Assembly (NCBI GenBank): GCA_913060435.1
Contig: CAJXSB010000004.1
Coordinates: 1 to 35,052 of the forward strand
Origin: an uncultured Desulfococcus sp.
GTDB taxonomy: Bacteria > Desulfobacterota > Desulfobacteria > Desulfobacterales > Desulfococcaceae
Length of the DNA: 35,052 nucleotides
Direction: 5' to 3'
Both the position numbers and the translations under genes were made by a program. Shown one piece after another: positions 16,523-25,466 of this stretch. Position 1 is the first letter of the stretch, and each line of letters opens with the position of its first letter. The notes beneath the pieces were generated by a model that was not told the DNA's origin, ran no database searches, and saw only the letters and a program-made list of their open reading frames with translations.

Positions 16523-17509
16523 ATGAAGATCGGATCCGTTGCCCTGAAGAATGCTACGGTGCTGGCGCCGCTGGCCGGCATCACGAACCTGCCCCATCGC
16601 CTGATGGCCAAGGCGGCCGGATGCGGGCTGGTGGTCTCGGAGATGATCAGCGCCAACGGCCTGGTCTACGGTGCCCACAAGACCCTCCGGATGCTGGAGA
16701 GCGCACCCGGGGAGAAGCCGCTGTCCGTGCAGATTTTCGGCTCGGATCCCGGGGTTATGGCCGATGCCGCGGAAATCGTCGCGGCGGCAGGGGCGGACAT
16801 CCTGGACATCAACTTCGGATGCTCCGTCAAAAAGATCCTGAAGTCCGGTTCGGGCGCGGCCCTCATGCGGACGCCCGAGACCGCCAGGGCCGTCCTGACG
16901 GCGGTCCGCCGCCGCATCCGGATCCCCCTGACCATCAAGATCCGCAGCGGCTGGGATCCCTCCGGCAACCAGGCCCTGGAGATCGCCCGCATGGCCGAGG
17001 CCTGCGGCGTTGATGCCGTGGCGGTCCATCCGCGGACGGCGGTACAGGGGTTCCGCGGCTTCGCCGACTGGTCGGTGATCGCCGCCGTCAAACGCGCGGT
17101 GGGGATCCCGGTGATCGGCAACGGCGACATCGTCGACCCGGAGGACGCCCTCCGAATGCGCGAGGAGACCGGCTGCGATGCGGTCATGGTGGGGCGGGCC
17201 GCCATCGGGGCTCCATGGATCTTTTCCCAGATCCATGCACTGGAGCGGGGCGAGCCGGCGGCGCAGGTGACCCTGGACCATCGGATTTCCACCATGATGC
17301 GATATCTGGATGCATCGGTGGCCTATCTCGGAGAGGAGACCGCCTGTCGGATGATGCGCAGCCGCCTCGGGTGGTTTGTGAAAGGGGTGCGAAACAGCAC
17401 CCGCTTCCGGGCGTCCATTACGCGTGTCCGCACCCGACGGGAGGCCGCCGCCCTGATCGAAGCGTTCCGGGTCCTGCATGACGTCCCGGAGACGGCGGCA
17501 TGTGCTTGA
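16523..17509 (+). CDS. dusB: tRNA-dihydrouridine synthase (DusB-type)
   Basis: FMN enzyme that reduces uridines in the tRNA D-loop with NADPH. In the 328-residue product the TIM barrel begins NATVLAPLAGITNLPHR, the catalytic cysteine is Cys100 in DINFGCSVKKILKSGSGAAL, the tRNA/FMN lysine is in LTIKIRSGWD, and IPVIGNGDIVDPEDAL and VMVGRAAIGAPWIF form the FMN phosphate-binding part; the C-terminal helical domain recognises tRNA. An in-frame ATG at 16511 overlaps the previous stop, but the ATG at 16523 has GGGAGG four nt upstream and begins the conserved MKIGSVALKN, so it is preferred. The assignment to DusB rather than another Dus is by overall resemblance. Confidence 0.9.
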   Translation: MKIGSVALKNATVLAPLAGITNLPHRLMAKAAGCGLVVSEMISANGLVYGAHKTLRMLESAPGEKPLSVQIFGSDPGVMADAAEIVAAAGADILDINFGCSVKKILKSGSGAALMRTPETARAVLTAVRRRIRIPLTIKIRSGWDPSGNQALEIARMAEACGVDAVAVHPRTAVQGFRGFADWSVIAAVKRAVGIPVIGNGDIVDPEDALRMREETGCDAVMVGRAAIGAPWIFSQIHALERGEPAAQVTLDHRISTMMRYLDASVAYLGEETACRMMRSRLGWFVKGVRNSTRFRASITRVRTRREAAALIEAFRVLHDVPETAACA

Positions 17510-17569
17510 AACAGGCGCTGCCCGGCCTGGAACGAAAATGATCCCATTTTTTCCGGAAAGGAGAAGCGG

Positions 17570-18136
17570 ATGACAAAAACCGCGCTGGTCCCCATTGCCG
17601 ACGGGACCGAAGAGATTGAAGCAGTCAGCATTATCGACGTCCTGCGCCGCGCCGGTGTCGCGGTCACGGTGGCGTCGGTCATGGACCGGCTCCAGGTGAC
17701 CGCCTCCCGCGGCGTGATGCTGGTGGCCGAAAAACAGATCTCCGATTGTGTGAATGATACCTACGACCTGGTGGTCCTGCCCGGGGGCATCCCGGGGGCC
17801 GAGCATCTCCGGGACTCGGAGGCGCTTGCCGGGATCCTGGAGCGCCAACGGGCGTCCCAGGGGCTCTATGGCGCCATCTGCGCCGCACCGGCGGTGGTGC
17901 TCCACGAAAGGGGGCTCCTCGAGGGGCGCAGGGCCACCTGCCATCCGGCCTTCCGCGACCATCTGCCCGGATACGAGGAGCCGGATGCCGGCCGGCGGCG
18001 CGTGGTGGTCGACGGCCCGTGCGTAACGAGCCAGGGCCCGGGCACCGCCATCGAGTTTGCACTCTCGCTGGTCTCCCTGCTGCTGGGGGAGGAAAAGGCG
18101 GAAGAGGTTGCCGGGCCCATGATGATGCGGCAGTAG
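17570..18136 (+). CDS. DJ-1/PfpI family protein (YajL/DJ-1-like)
   Basis: A 188-residue member of the DJ-1 superfamily. The conserved nucleophile Cys104 sits at the elbow GAICAAPAVVL, and the partner acid Glu15 is in ADGTEEIEAVSIIDVLRRAG, with LVVLPGGIPGAEHLRDS and the C-terminal TSQGPGTAIEFAL also typical. Members have been described as oxidative-stress chaperones or glyoxalase III-type enzymes acting on methylglyoxal; which applies here cannot be told. AAAGGAG precedes the ATG. It lies 60 nt after the dihydrouridine synthase gene and 29 nt before a hypothetical gene on the same strand. Confidence 0.9.
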   Translation: MTKTALVPIADGTEEIEAVSIIDVLRRAGVAVTVASVMDRLQVTASRGVMLVAEKQISDCVNDTYDLVVLPGGIPGAEHLRDSEALAGILERQRASQGLYGAICAAPAVVLHERGLLEGRRATCHPAFRDHLPGYEEPDAGRRRVVVDGPCVTSQGPGTAIEFALSLVSLLLGEEKAEEVAGPMMMRQ

Positions 18137-18165
18137 CGTTTCGACAGGCGCAAGGAGGTGCATGC

Positions 18166-18510
18166 ATGACCATGACGAAGTTTCTGCAGCAGGCGAAGCG
18201 GCTGGAGATCCAGCCCTACAAGAAGAAAGCGAATATCGAAGAACTGAAGGCGAAGAGCATCCCGTTTATCGGATCTCCCCTGAGGCACCCCGTGGACAAG
18301 GCCAAGGTTGTGCTCATCGTGGACCCCTACAACCAGACCAACTTCTATTATGAATTCAAGACGGAGGACATCACCTTTGTCGAGGATTTTCCCACCATCG
18401 TCAATATCGAAGGGGAGAACGTCACCATGGTGAAGCTCTGGATCCGCAAGGGCGGCATCGGCGTCCGGTGCTCCCCCTTCGTGGTGGAGTCCTTCGCCTC
18501 GCCCTTCTAA
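18166..18510 (+). CDS. Small hypothetical protein
   Basis: I do not recognise this family. The product of 114 residues has no signal peptide or membrane segment; it opens with a basic helix-like part (MTMTKFLQQAKRLEIQPYKK), followed by segments that look like beta strands (KVVLIVDPYNQTNFYYEF, DITFVEDFPTIV, VTMVKLWIRKGGIGVRC). The start at 18166 is supported by AAGGAGG six nt upstream; the frame is open further upstream but without a ribosome-binding site. It is the last gene before a terminator (18622-18655). Real-gene status rests on the strong ribosome-binding site and the ordered fold pattern. Confidence 0.65.
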   Translation: MTMTKFLQQAKRLEIQPYKKKANIEELKAKSIPFIGSPLRHPVDKAKVVLIVDPYNQTNFYYEFKTEDITFVEDFPTIVNIEGENVTMVKLWIRKGGIGVRCSPFVVESFASPF

Positions 18511-18579
18511 AACGGGGCCGGGCGGAAATCGCCGGCGCGGAACCGAAGCATCGATACGATGATGCACGGCGAAAGGGTC

Positions 18580-18605
18580 GGAAACCGGACCCGGAAAACA
18601 CCTCA
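18580..18605. repeat. Short copy of the intergenic repeat found at 27251-27428
   Basis: This 26-bp stretch matches the reverse complement of 27248-27273 at 25 of 26 positions, and its first 16 or so bases also match the right arm at 27406-27421. It lies in the gap between the 18166-18510 gene and the terminator at 18622-18655. A small hairpin (CATCG/CGATG, 18549-18561) is just upstream. The match is far longer than expected by chance in 35 kb. Confidence 0.75.
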
Positions 18606-18621
18606 AGTTGAGATTGAAATA

Positions 18622-18655
18622 AAAACGGCAGCGTCCCAGGGGGCGCTGCCGTTTT
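18622..18655. terminator. Bidirectional terminator after fdhA and the 18166-18510 gene
   Basis: A perfect 12-bp stem, AAAACGGCAGCG (18622-18633) with CGCTGCCGTTTT (18644-18655), which can extend by G-C pairs into the 10-nt loop. The stem ends in four T on either strand, giving a short U-tract in both directions. It begins 27 nt after the fdhA stop codon and can also end the plus-strand operon. Confidence 0.85.
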
Positions 18656-18681
18656 GGCGTTGGTATGGCCGGTGCGGCGTT

Positions 18682-21450
18682 CTACTGCGCTGCCGCCAGC
18701 TTCACCGCACAGACCTTGTACTCCGGAATGCCGGAGACCGGGTCGAGGGCGGCGCTGGTCAGCATGTTGACCGCTGATTCTGCAAAATGAAACGGAATGA
18801 AGACCGTCCCGGAGACGGCGGTGGTGCAGACCTTGGCAACGGCGGAGATCTTGCCGCGCCGGGAGCTGATCTCGATGGTGTCCCCGTCGGAGACCCCGAA
18901 AGCCTTTGCATCCTTGCTGGAGATTTCGACGAAGTTCTCCGGCACCCGCTCGTTCAGCCCTTCGGATTTCCGGGTCATGGTGCCCGTGTGATAGTGGTAG
19001 ATCACGCGGCCGGTGGTCAGGTAGAGCGGATACTCCTCGTCCGTCGACTCCGCCGGCGGGGTGAAGTCGATGGCGTGGAAATTGCCCCTGCCGATGGGGA
19101 ACTGGCCCTTGTGGAGGATCGGGGTCCCGGGGTGGTCCGCTGTCGGGCACGGCCAGTGGAGCCCCTCGAAGTCGATCCGGTCGTAAGTGATGCCCCCGTA
19201 GGACGGGGTGACCTGGGCGATCTCCGCCATGATGGCTTCTGCGTTCTCGTAGTCCATGTCGACGCCCATGCGCTTGGCGATCTGGGTGGTGATCCACCAG
19301 TCGTCCCGTGCCTCGCCCGGCGAGTCGACGGCCTTGCGGACGCGCTGGATCCGCCGCTCCGTATTCGAGAAGGTGCCATCCTTCTCGGCGAAGCAGGCGG
19401 AGGGGAGCACCACGTCGGCCGCCCTGGCGGTTTCGGTCATGAAGATGTCCTGGACCACGAGGAAGTCGAGGTTGTCGATGCCCTTGACCACGTGGTTCAG
19501 GTCGGCGTCGGAGACCAGTGGGTTTTCGCCGATGATGTAGAGGGCCTTGAGCTCGCCCTCGAGGGCCTTGGGGATCATTTCGGTGACCTTGAGCCCCACC
19601 TTGTTGGAAAGTCCCGTGACGCCCCAGGCGGCCTCCATCTTCTGGATGACCGCATCGCTGGTGACCGGCTGGTAGCCGCTGAAGACGTTGGGGAGACCGC
19701 CCATGTCGCAGGCGCCCTGGACGTTGTTCTGCCCGCGGAGGGGGTTGACGCCGCCCCCGGCGTTGCCCAGGTTGCCCGTCAGCATGGCCAGGTTGGCCAG
19801 GGACTTGACGTTGTCCGTCCCCGAGATATGCTGGGTGATGCCCATGCAGTAGACGATGGCGGCGTTCTTCGCGCCGGCATAGAGCCGGGCTGCGTCGATG
19901 AGCTGCTGGGCCGGGATGCCGGTGATCTCCTCGACATATTCCGGCGTGAATTTCTCGACCATCGCCTTGAGCTCTTCAAAACCCTTGGTGCGGCTGTCGA
20001 TGAAGGCCTTGTCGTGGAGCTCCTCCTGGATGATGACATGCATCAGGCCGTTGATCCACGCGACGTCGGTGCCCAGGTTCTGGCGGAGCCAATGGGAGGC
20101 GAAGGTCGTCATCTTGATCCGCCTGGGGTCGACGACGATGAGCTGGGTGCCGTTGAATTTGACGGCCCGCTTGATGTAGGAGGAGATGACCGGGTGGTTC
20201 TCCGAGGTATTGGACCCGGTGATCAGGATGACATCGGCCTCTTCCAGGTCGCCGATGGTGTTCGTCATTGCGCCACTTCCGAATGCTGCGGCCAGACCGG
20301 CCACGGTGGAGCTATGTCAGAGACGGGCGCAATGGTCGATATTGTTGGTCTTCAGGACCGCCCGGGCGAATTTGTTCGCCACGTAGTTGTCTTCGTTGGA
20401 GACGCGGGCCGAGGTCAGGACGCCGATGGCGTCGGGGCCGTCCGTCTGCTTGATGGCGCCGAGCTTCTCCGCCGTAAGGCTGAGGGCCTCCTCCCAGGAT
20501 GCCTTCCGGAATTCGCCGTCCTCCTTGATGAGCGGCGTGGTGAGGCGCTCCTCGGAGTTGATGAAGTCGAAGCCGAATCTTCCCTTGACGCAGAGGCTGC
20601 CGTAGTTGGGGGCCACATCCTCGACACCGGTGACCTTGACCACCTTCCCCTCCTTGACGTGGAGGTTCAGCTGGCATCCGACGCCGCAGTAGCTGCAGGT
20701 GGTGCGGACCTGCTTCGTCTCCCAGGGGCGGACCCGGTATCGGGCGTTCTTCTCCACCAGGGCGCCCACCGGGCATGCCTGGACGCACTCCCCGCAGAAG
20801 ACGCATTCGGAGTTCTTGAGGGGTTTGTCCTCGGCGGCGATGATCTTGGTGTCCGTGCCCCGGTATCCGAAGCTGATGGCGTTGTTGACCTGGACGTCGT
20901 TGCATGCCTGGACGCACCGGCCGCACTTGATGCACCGGGAGAAGTCCCGGACAATGAACGGATTGATGTCCTCCATGGGATAGGGCACATCGGTCCTCGG
21001 GAAGCGTTCCGCCGATACCTGGTACTGGTAGGCGAGGTGCTGCAGTTCGCAGTCCCCCCATACCGGGCAGAGTTCGTTGCTCTGGTCGTATTGGTTGACG
21101 TCGAGCTGGAAACGGCTCCATTCCTGGTCATCGGAAACCCGGACCGCGCAGTTGTGGTTGCCGGAGGAGAGCATCAGTTGAAGGACCAGCCGCCGGGCTT
21201 CGATGACCTTGGGCGACTCGGTCAGAACCACCATGCCCTTGGCTGCCGGGGCGGCACAGGAAGCCACCAGACTGCGGGCGCCTTTGACTTCGACGACGCA
21301 GATCCGGCACTGGCCGGTGGGCGTCGCGTTTTTCAGGTGACAGAGGGTCGGGATAGGGATGCTGTTCCGCTGGGCCACCTGAAGGATGGTCTCTCCGGGA
21401 GTGAAAGGAAGCTCATTCCCATTGATGACGATGGTGTTTTGTGCGTCCAT
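18682..21450 (-). CDS. fdhA: Selenocysteine-containing formate dehydrogenase alpha subunit
   Basis: Mo/W-bis-pterin formate dehydrogenase of 922 residues if the in-frame UGA at 20319-20317 is read as selenocysteine (residue 378, context CARL-Sec-HSSTVAGLA). Order of parts: N-terminal [2Fe-2S] domain (TLCHLKNATPTGQCRIC), a NuoG/hydrogenase-like His-Cys cluster region (NELCPVWGDCELQ), two ferredoxin-type [4Fe-4S] motifs (CIKCGRCVQAC, CVFCGECVQACPVG), the [4Fe-4S] motif of the molybdoenzyme (TTCSYCGVGCQ), the catalytic Sec, and the pterin domain ending with the dinucleotide-binding region. No signal peptide, so it is cytoplasmic, of the type that passes electrons to NAD or ferredoxin through extra clusters. 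No beta/gamma partner is adjacent. It follows the vanZ-like gene by 60 nt; GAAGGAG precedes the ATG at 21450. Confidence 0.95.
20288..20319 (-). promoter_or_regulatory. Bacterial SECIS element of fdhA
   Basis: Directly after the UGA (20319-20317) the mRNA can form GUGGCC-GGUCU-GGCCGC, a 6-bp stem with the GGUCU loop recognised by SelB. The loop begins 18 nt after the UGA, the same distance as in E. coli fdhF as remembered. This shows the UGA is a selenocysteine codon and not a nonsense mutation. selA, selB and selC must be elsewhere in the genome. Confidence 0.9.
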
Positions 21451-21510
21451 GCGTAATTATCTCCTTCAGACGTTGGATGGTTGTTGCGCCATCGGTAAGT
21501 GTCAAATTGC

Positions 21511-21993
21511 CTATTTATAGGAACTTCGGAGATTTGTCAATCTGTGATTTCCCCGGGTCGGCCGGGCGGTGCGGGCGGCGATCCATGCCGCAAGACCGGC
21601 GCCGAGCAGCGCGCCGACCGCGTCCGCCGCGAGGTCGAGCAGGTCGCCGCTCCGGGTGGGCACAAAGGCCTGGTGGAGCTCGTCCGTGGCCCCGTACAGG
21701 GCGGCGGCCAGGGCCGACAGCCGCCAGATGACGCGGCGGGGGGCGGTGGGGCGGGAGGCCCGCAGCGCCTGGAAGAAGAGGGCGCCCAGCAGGGCGTACC
21801 CCGCCAGGTGGAGGAGCTTGTCCCCCAGGGGCACCGCCCGGGTGCTGACCGGCGAGGGCAGGGAGGACTGGATGAAGATCAGGAGGCAGTAGGCCCCCAC
21901 CGGGAGCCAGTGGAAAAGGGCACGCTTGAAGGTCATGGCATCGGTCCGTTTCTCGGCGTCTCGTCCGGGGTTGTCCGGCATCAAGGCCGGCAC
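21511..21993 (-). CDS. VanZ-like small membrane protein
   Basis: A membrane protein of up to 160 residues with about four hydrophobic helices. The VanZ-like signature is DKLLHLAGYALLGALFF, then ATDELHQAFVPTRSGDLLDLAADAVGALLG. Despite the name, such proteins are mostly of unknown function and give no evidence of glycopeptide resistance. The start is uncertain: the GTG at 21993 lies 7 nt after the thrS stop and has GAGG upstream; the ATG at 21936 sits right before the first membrane helix but has no ribosome-binding site. It lies between thrS and fdhA on the same strand and is probably read from the thrS promoter. Confidence 0.8.
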   Translation of the reverse strand: MPALMPDNPGRDAEKRTDAMTFKRALFHWLPVGAYCLLIFIQSSLPSPVSTRAVPLGDKLLHLAGYALLGALFFQALRASRPTAPRRVIWRLSALAAALYGATDELHQAFVPTRSGDLLDLAADAVGALLGAGLAAWIAARTARPTRGNHRLTNLRSSYK

Positions 21994-21999
21994 CAGGCC

Positions 22000-23916
22000 T
22001 CAGTCCTTGAGGATCTCCAGGTCCGGCCGCCTGTCCCGGATGTGCGCCAGGGTCCGGGCGAGGAAGTCGTCCTGGGGGACGCCGTATTGCACGGCCCCGT
22101 CCAGGGTCCGGACAGAGAGGGTGCCGGCCGCCTTCTCCTTGGCGCCGATGGTCAGGATCAGGGGAACGTACTCGAGCTGGGCCTCGCGGATCTTCCGGTT
22201 GAGGCTTTCGGTCCGGTCGTCGGTCTCCACCCGCAGGCCGCCCGCCTCGAGAAAGGCCTTCACCTCGTTGGCATAGGGGGCCAGCTCGTCGTTGATGGGC
22301 AGGAGCCGGGCCTGGACCGGCGCGAGCCACAGGGGAAACTTGCCGCCGAAATGCTCGGTCAGGATGCCGAAAAACCGCTCGATGGACCCGTATATCACCC
22401 GGTGGATCATGATGGGCCGGTGCTTTTCATTGTCCTGGCCCACATAGTTCAGGTCGAAGCGCTCGGGCAGGGACATGTCCAGCTGGACGGTGCCGCACTG
22501 CCAGGTTCTCCCCAGGGCGTCCTTGATATGGACGTCGATCTTGGGGCCGTAGAAGGCGCCGTCCCCTTCGTTGATCTTATACTCCCGGCCGTAGGCGTCC
22601 AGGGCCTTCCGGAGACCGTCCGTGGCCTGGGCCCATTGTTCGTCGGTGCCGATGGACTTCTCCGGCCGGGTGGAGAGCTCGAGGTGGAACCCGAGTCCGA
22701 AGGTGCTGTAGATCTCCTCGACCAGCCGGAGCACCCCCAGGATCTCCCCTTCGATCTGGTCGGGGGTCATGAAGATGTGGGCGTCGTCCTGGTGAAAGGC
22801 CCGGACGCGGAAGAGCCCCGAGAGCACCCCGCTCATCTCGTGGCGGTGGACCAGGCCGATCTCGGCCTGACGCAGGGGGAGCTCCCGGTAGGAGTGGGGC
22901 TTGCTGGCATAGAGCAGCATGCCGCCCGGGCAGTTCATGGGCTTGATGGCGTAGTCCATCTCGTCGATGCTCGAGGTGTACATGTTTTCGCGGTAGTTCT
23001 CCCAGTGCCCGCTCCGCTCCCAGAGGGAGCGGTTGAGCATGATGGGGGTCTTGGTCTCCACGTACCCGGCGCGGCGGTGGGCTTCCCGCCAGTACGCCAG
23101 CAGGGTGTTCCAGATGATCATCCCCTTGGCGTGGAAGAAGGGCATGCCCGGCGCTTCATCGTGGAAGCTGAACAGGTCGAGGCGTTCGCCGAGCTTCCGG
23201 TGGTTCCGCTTGCGGGCCTCCTCGAGGAAGGCAAGATGCTGCTTCAGCTCCTTCTTGTCGAAGAAGGCGGTGCCGTAGATCCGCTGGAGCTGGGCGTTGT
23301 TCTGGTCGGCGCGCCAGTAGGCCCCGGAGGTCTTCATCAGCTTGAAGGCCTTGACGAAGCCGGTGTGGGGCAGGTGGGGCCCCCGGCAGAGGTCGGTGAA
23401 CTCGCCCTGCTCGTAGAAGGAGATGGTCCCGTCCGGGAGGTCTTCGATCATTTCCAGCTTGTAGGGCTCGTCCTGGTAGAATGCCAGGGCGTCGGACTTG
23501 GAGACGGTCTTCCGACGGATGGGCAGCTTCGCTTTCACGATCTTGCGCATCTCGGCTTCGATTTTGGGGAAGTCGTCCTCCGACAGCGGCCCCATGTCGA
23601 TGTCGTAGTAGAAGCCGTCCTCCACCACCGGGCCGATGGTCAGGTGGGCGTCCTTGTAGATCCGAAGGACGGCCTGGGCCATGACGTGGGCGGCGCTGTG
23701 CCGGAGAATCTCCAGGGCCTCGGGGTCCTTGGTGGTGATGAGGCGGACCGCCGCATCCTCGGGGATCTTCTGGTAGAGGTCGCGCATCTGGCCGTTGATC
23801 TCCATGGCGACGCAGCTCCGGGCGAATCCTTCGGAGATGCTCTGTGCCACGTCGACGCCCGTGGGCGTGTCGTCAAACGTTTTGGTGCTTCCATCGGGAA
23901 GTGTGATATGAATCAT
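22000..23916 (-). CDS. thrS: Threonyl-tRNA synthetase
   Basis: Charges tRNA-Thr. The 638-residue protein has the full bacterial layout: TGS domain (MIHITLPDGSTKTF...), editing domain with RHSAAHVMAQAV and the later HxxxH-type metal site, class II catalytic core with motif 2 region (FRVRAFHQDDAHIF), zinc ligands in PMNCPGGMLLY and the C-terminal HGG-like anticodon-binding domain. The frame extends to a GTG at 23925, but the ATG at 23916 follows AGGTGA and gives the standard N-terminus, so it is preferred. It is preceded by a probable sigma70 promoter (24004-24032). infC and other frequent neighbours of thrS are not downstream; a vanZ-like gene and fdhA are. Confidence 0.97.
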   Translation of the reverse strand: MIHITLPDGSTKTFDDTPTGVDVAQSISEGFARSCVAMEINGQMRDLYQKIPEDAAVRLITTKDPEALEILRHSAAHVMAQAVLRIYKDAHLTIGPVVEDGFYYDIDMGPLSEDDFPKIEAEMRKIVKAKLPIRRKTVSKSDALAFYQDEPYKLEMIEDLPDGTISFYEQGEFTDLCRGPHLPHTGFVKAFKLMKTSGAYWRADQNNAQLQRIYGTAFFDKKELKQHLAFLEEARKRNHRKLGERLDLFSFHDEAPGMPFFHAKGMIIWNTLLAYWREAHRRAGYVETKTPIMLNRSLWERSGHWENYRENMYTSSIDEMDYAIKPMNCPGGMLLYASKPHSYRELPLRQAEIGLVHRHEMSGVLSGLFRVRAFHQDDAHIFMTPDQIEGEILGVLRLVEEIYSTFGLGFHLELSTRPEKSIGTDEQWAQATDGLRKALDAYGREYKINEGDGAFYGPKIDVHIKDALGRTWQCGTVQLDMSLPERFDLNYVGQDNEKHRPIMIHRVIYGSIERFFGILTEHFGGKFPLWLAPVQARLLPINDELAPYANEVKAFLEAGGLRVETDDRTESLNRKIREAQLEYVPLILTIGAKEKAAGTLSVRTLDGAVQYGVPQDDFLARTLAHIRDRRPDLEILKD

Positions 23917-24003
23917 TATGTTCACCTGGAAAAGCTGGTTATGGTCGGTTATGGATGATGGCCGAGAAGAAGTGTAACCCCGCCGGAAATATATGAAACT
24001 TGA

Positions 24004-24032
24004 AAACTAAGAGAAAACCCAATCGGGGTCAA
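24004..24032 (-). promoter_or_regulatory. Probable sigma70 promoter of thrS
   Basis: On the minus strand TTGACC (24032-24027) and TAGTTT (24009-24004) are separated by exactly 17 nt. The -35 box is near perfect, the -10 box moderate. The leader would be about 85 nt. No threonine-specific attenuator or T-box was seen in it. Confidence 0.55.
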
Positions 24033-24120
24033 GGAAAAAGTGCGCGGGCGGCATCCGCCGCCGCCGCGGGACGGCGGGGCGTCGGGATGGTTTTTTTTCA
24101 AAAGGTTTTATGGTATTGTT

Positions 24121-24126
24121 TATAAT
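24121..24126 (+). promoter_or_regulatory. Possible -10 box of the ribonuclease D gene
   Basis: A perfect TATAAT in an AT-rich stretch (24091-24140). The -35 region (TTCAAA near 24097-24102, 18-nt spacer) is poor. A start near 24133 would leave a leader of about 30 nt with GGAAGG at 24141-24146. Confidence 0.45.
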
Positions 24127-24162
24127 CATATTTTAAAAAAGGAAGGTTGAAACATCCAGACC

Positions 24163-25428
24163 ATGTCTATGGAGACCCAGAACATATCCAGTACAGCACC
24201 GGCGGCGGATGCCGCCGCTCCCTCGGGGACTGCCCTCGCAACGGAGTACCGCCTGGTCGCCGATCCCTTGGCGCTCGAGGACTTCATCGGTACCATCGGG
24301 GACGGGCCCGACCTTGCCGTGGACCTCGAGGCGGATTCCATGTACCATTTCCGGGAAAAGGTCTGCCTGATCCAGATGACCGCCGGCGACGATGTCGCCA
24401 TTGTCGATCCCCTGGCCGTGGACGACCTTTCCGCGCTTCGGCCCGTCTTTGCCGATCCCGGCATCCGGAAAATCTTCCACGGTGCGGACTATGACGTCCG
24501 GTCCCTCCACCGGGATTTCGGCATCGAGATCCAGAATCTTTTCGACACCCAGATCGCCTGCCGGTTCCTGGGATTCCAGGAGAGCGGGCTGGAGGCGGTC
24601 CTCCGCTCCCAGTTCGACGTCGTCCTCGACAAGAAATTCCAGAAGAAGAACTGGTCCCGGCGCCCGCTGCCCCCCGAGATGCTGGCCTATGCCGCCTCGG
24701 ACACCCGCTATCTCATCCCCCTGGCCGAGCGCCTCTGGGCCGCCCTGGCGGAAAAGGGGCGCCTCCCCTGGGTCCTCGAGGAGTGCCGGCTGCTCAGCCA
24801 GGTGCGGGCCCTCCCGGAAAACGGGGATCCGCTCTTCCTGCGCTTCAAGGGCGCCGGGCGTCTCCGCCCCAGGAGTCTGGCGGTGCTCGAAGCGCTGCTG
24901 CAGCTCCGGCGGGAGATTGCCCAGAAGAAGGACCGGCCGCTGTTCAAGGTCTTCGGCAACGACAGCATTATGAGGATCGTCAAGGCGCGGCCGACCTCCA
25001 GGGCCCAGCTGGAGCGGGCCCGCGGCCTGAGCCGGAAGCAGCTGGAGATGTACGGGGATGCGGTGGTGCAGCGGGTTTCGACCGCCATGGATCTGCCCGA
25101 GGAAGCGCTTCCCGACTATCCCCGCAAAAAGTCGCCGGTGCTCTCCCCCCGTGTTCCCGAGCGGATCAGCATCCTCAAATCCTGGCGCGACGACAAGGCG
25201 GCCGACCTGGAGATCGACCCCACCCTGATCTGCAACAAGGCCCTGCTCACGAACCTGTCGGTGGTCAATCCCCACGACATGGCCGCGCTTTCGGGCGTCG
25301 AAGAACTGAAGGCGTGGCAGCGTGAAGCCTTTGGCGAAGAGATCCTGGCGGTGCTCGAAGGGCTCCGGAAGGCCCGCAAGTCCGGCAAATCGAGAAAGCG
25401 CCGACGCCGGCGGCGAAAAAAGCGTTGA
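24163..25428 (+). CDS. rnd: Ribonuclease D-like 3'-5' exonuclease with HRDC domain
   Basis: A 421-residue DEDDy exonuclease acting on stable-RNA 3' ends. Exo I is LAVDLEADSMYHF (Asp54, Glu56), Exo II is KIFHGADYDVRSLHRDFG with NLFDTQIACRFLG, and Exo III is YAASDTRYLIPLAERL (Tyr and Asp of DEDDy, about residues 177-181). An HRDC domain follows (about 228-300, LEALLQLRREIAQKKDRPLFKVF quoted in part), then a second helical region, and a very basic tail (KSGKSRKRRRRRRKKR) that may help bind RNA. The start is uncertain: ATG 24163 and ATG 24169 are both 16 nt or more from GGAAGG, and the first 25 residues are low-complexity. Confidence 0.9.
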   Translation: MSMETQNISSTAPAADAAAPSGTALATEYRLVADPLALEDFIGTIGDGPDLAVDLEADSMYHFREKVCLIQMTAGDDVAIVDPLAVDDLSALRPVFADPGIRKIFHGADYDVRSLHRDFGIEIQNLFDTQIACRFLGFQESGLEAVLRSQFDVVLDKKFQKKNWSRRPLPPEMLAYAASDTRYLIPLAERLWAALAEKGRLPWVLEECRLLSQVRALPENGDPLFLRFKGAGRLRPRSLAVLEALLQLRREIAQKKDRPLFKVFGNDSIMRIVKARPTSRAQLERARGLSRKQLEMYGDAVVQRVSTAMDLPEEALPDYPRKKSPVLSPRVPERISILKSWRDDKAADLEIDPTLICNKALLTNLSVVNPHDMAALSGVEELKAWQREAFGEEILAVLEGLRKARKSGKSRKRRRRRRKKR

Positions 25429-25466
25429 ACATGGCGGCCGTGCCGCCGACATAAAGGGGGCAATCC

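Noticed and set aside
20304-20319. fdhA as a pseudogene or two separate genes
   Set aside because: The stop is UGA at the catalytic selenocysteine position and is followed by a proper SECIS hairpin; both halves are in the same frame.
18787-21456. 889-codon open frame on the plus strand
   Set aside because: It is the mirror of fdhA. Its translation has no family motifs, whereas the minus strand gives all FeS and pterin motifs plus a SECIS. The same applies to the long opposite-strand frames at 21499-23958 (thrS), 8497-10398 (UbiD), 11775-13796 (moeA-PBP), 30877-33840 (mmdA/pycB) and 16322-18163.
21511-21993. Glycopeptide resistance gene because of VanZ resemblance
   Set aside because: VanZ-like membrane proteins are widespread and mostly unrelated to resistance; no other van genes are present.
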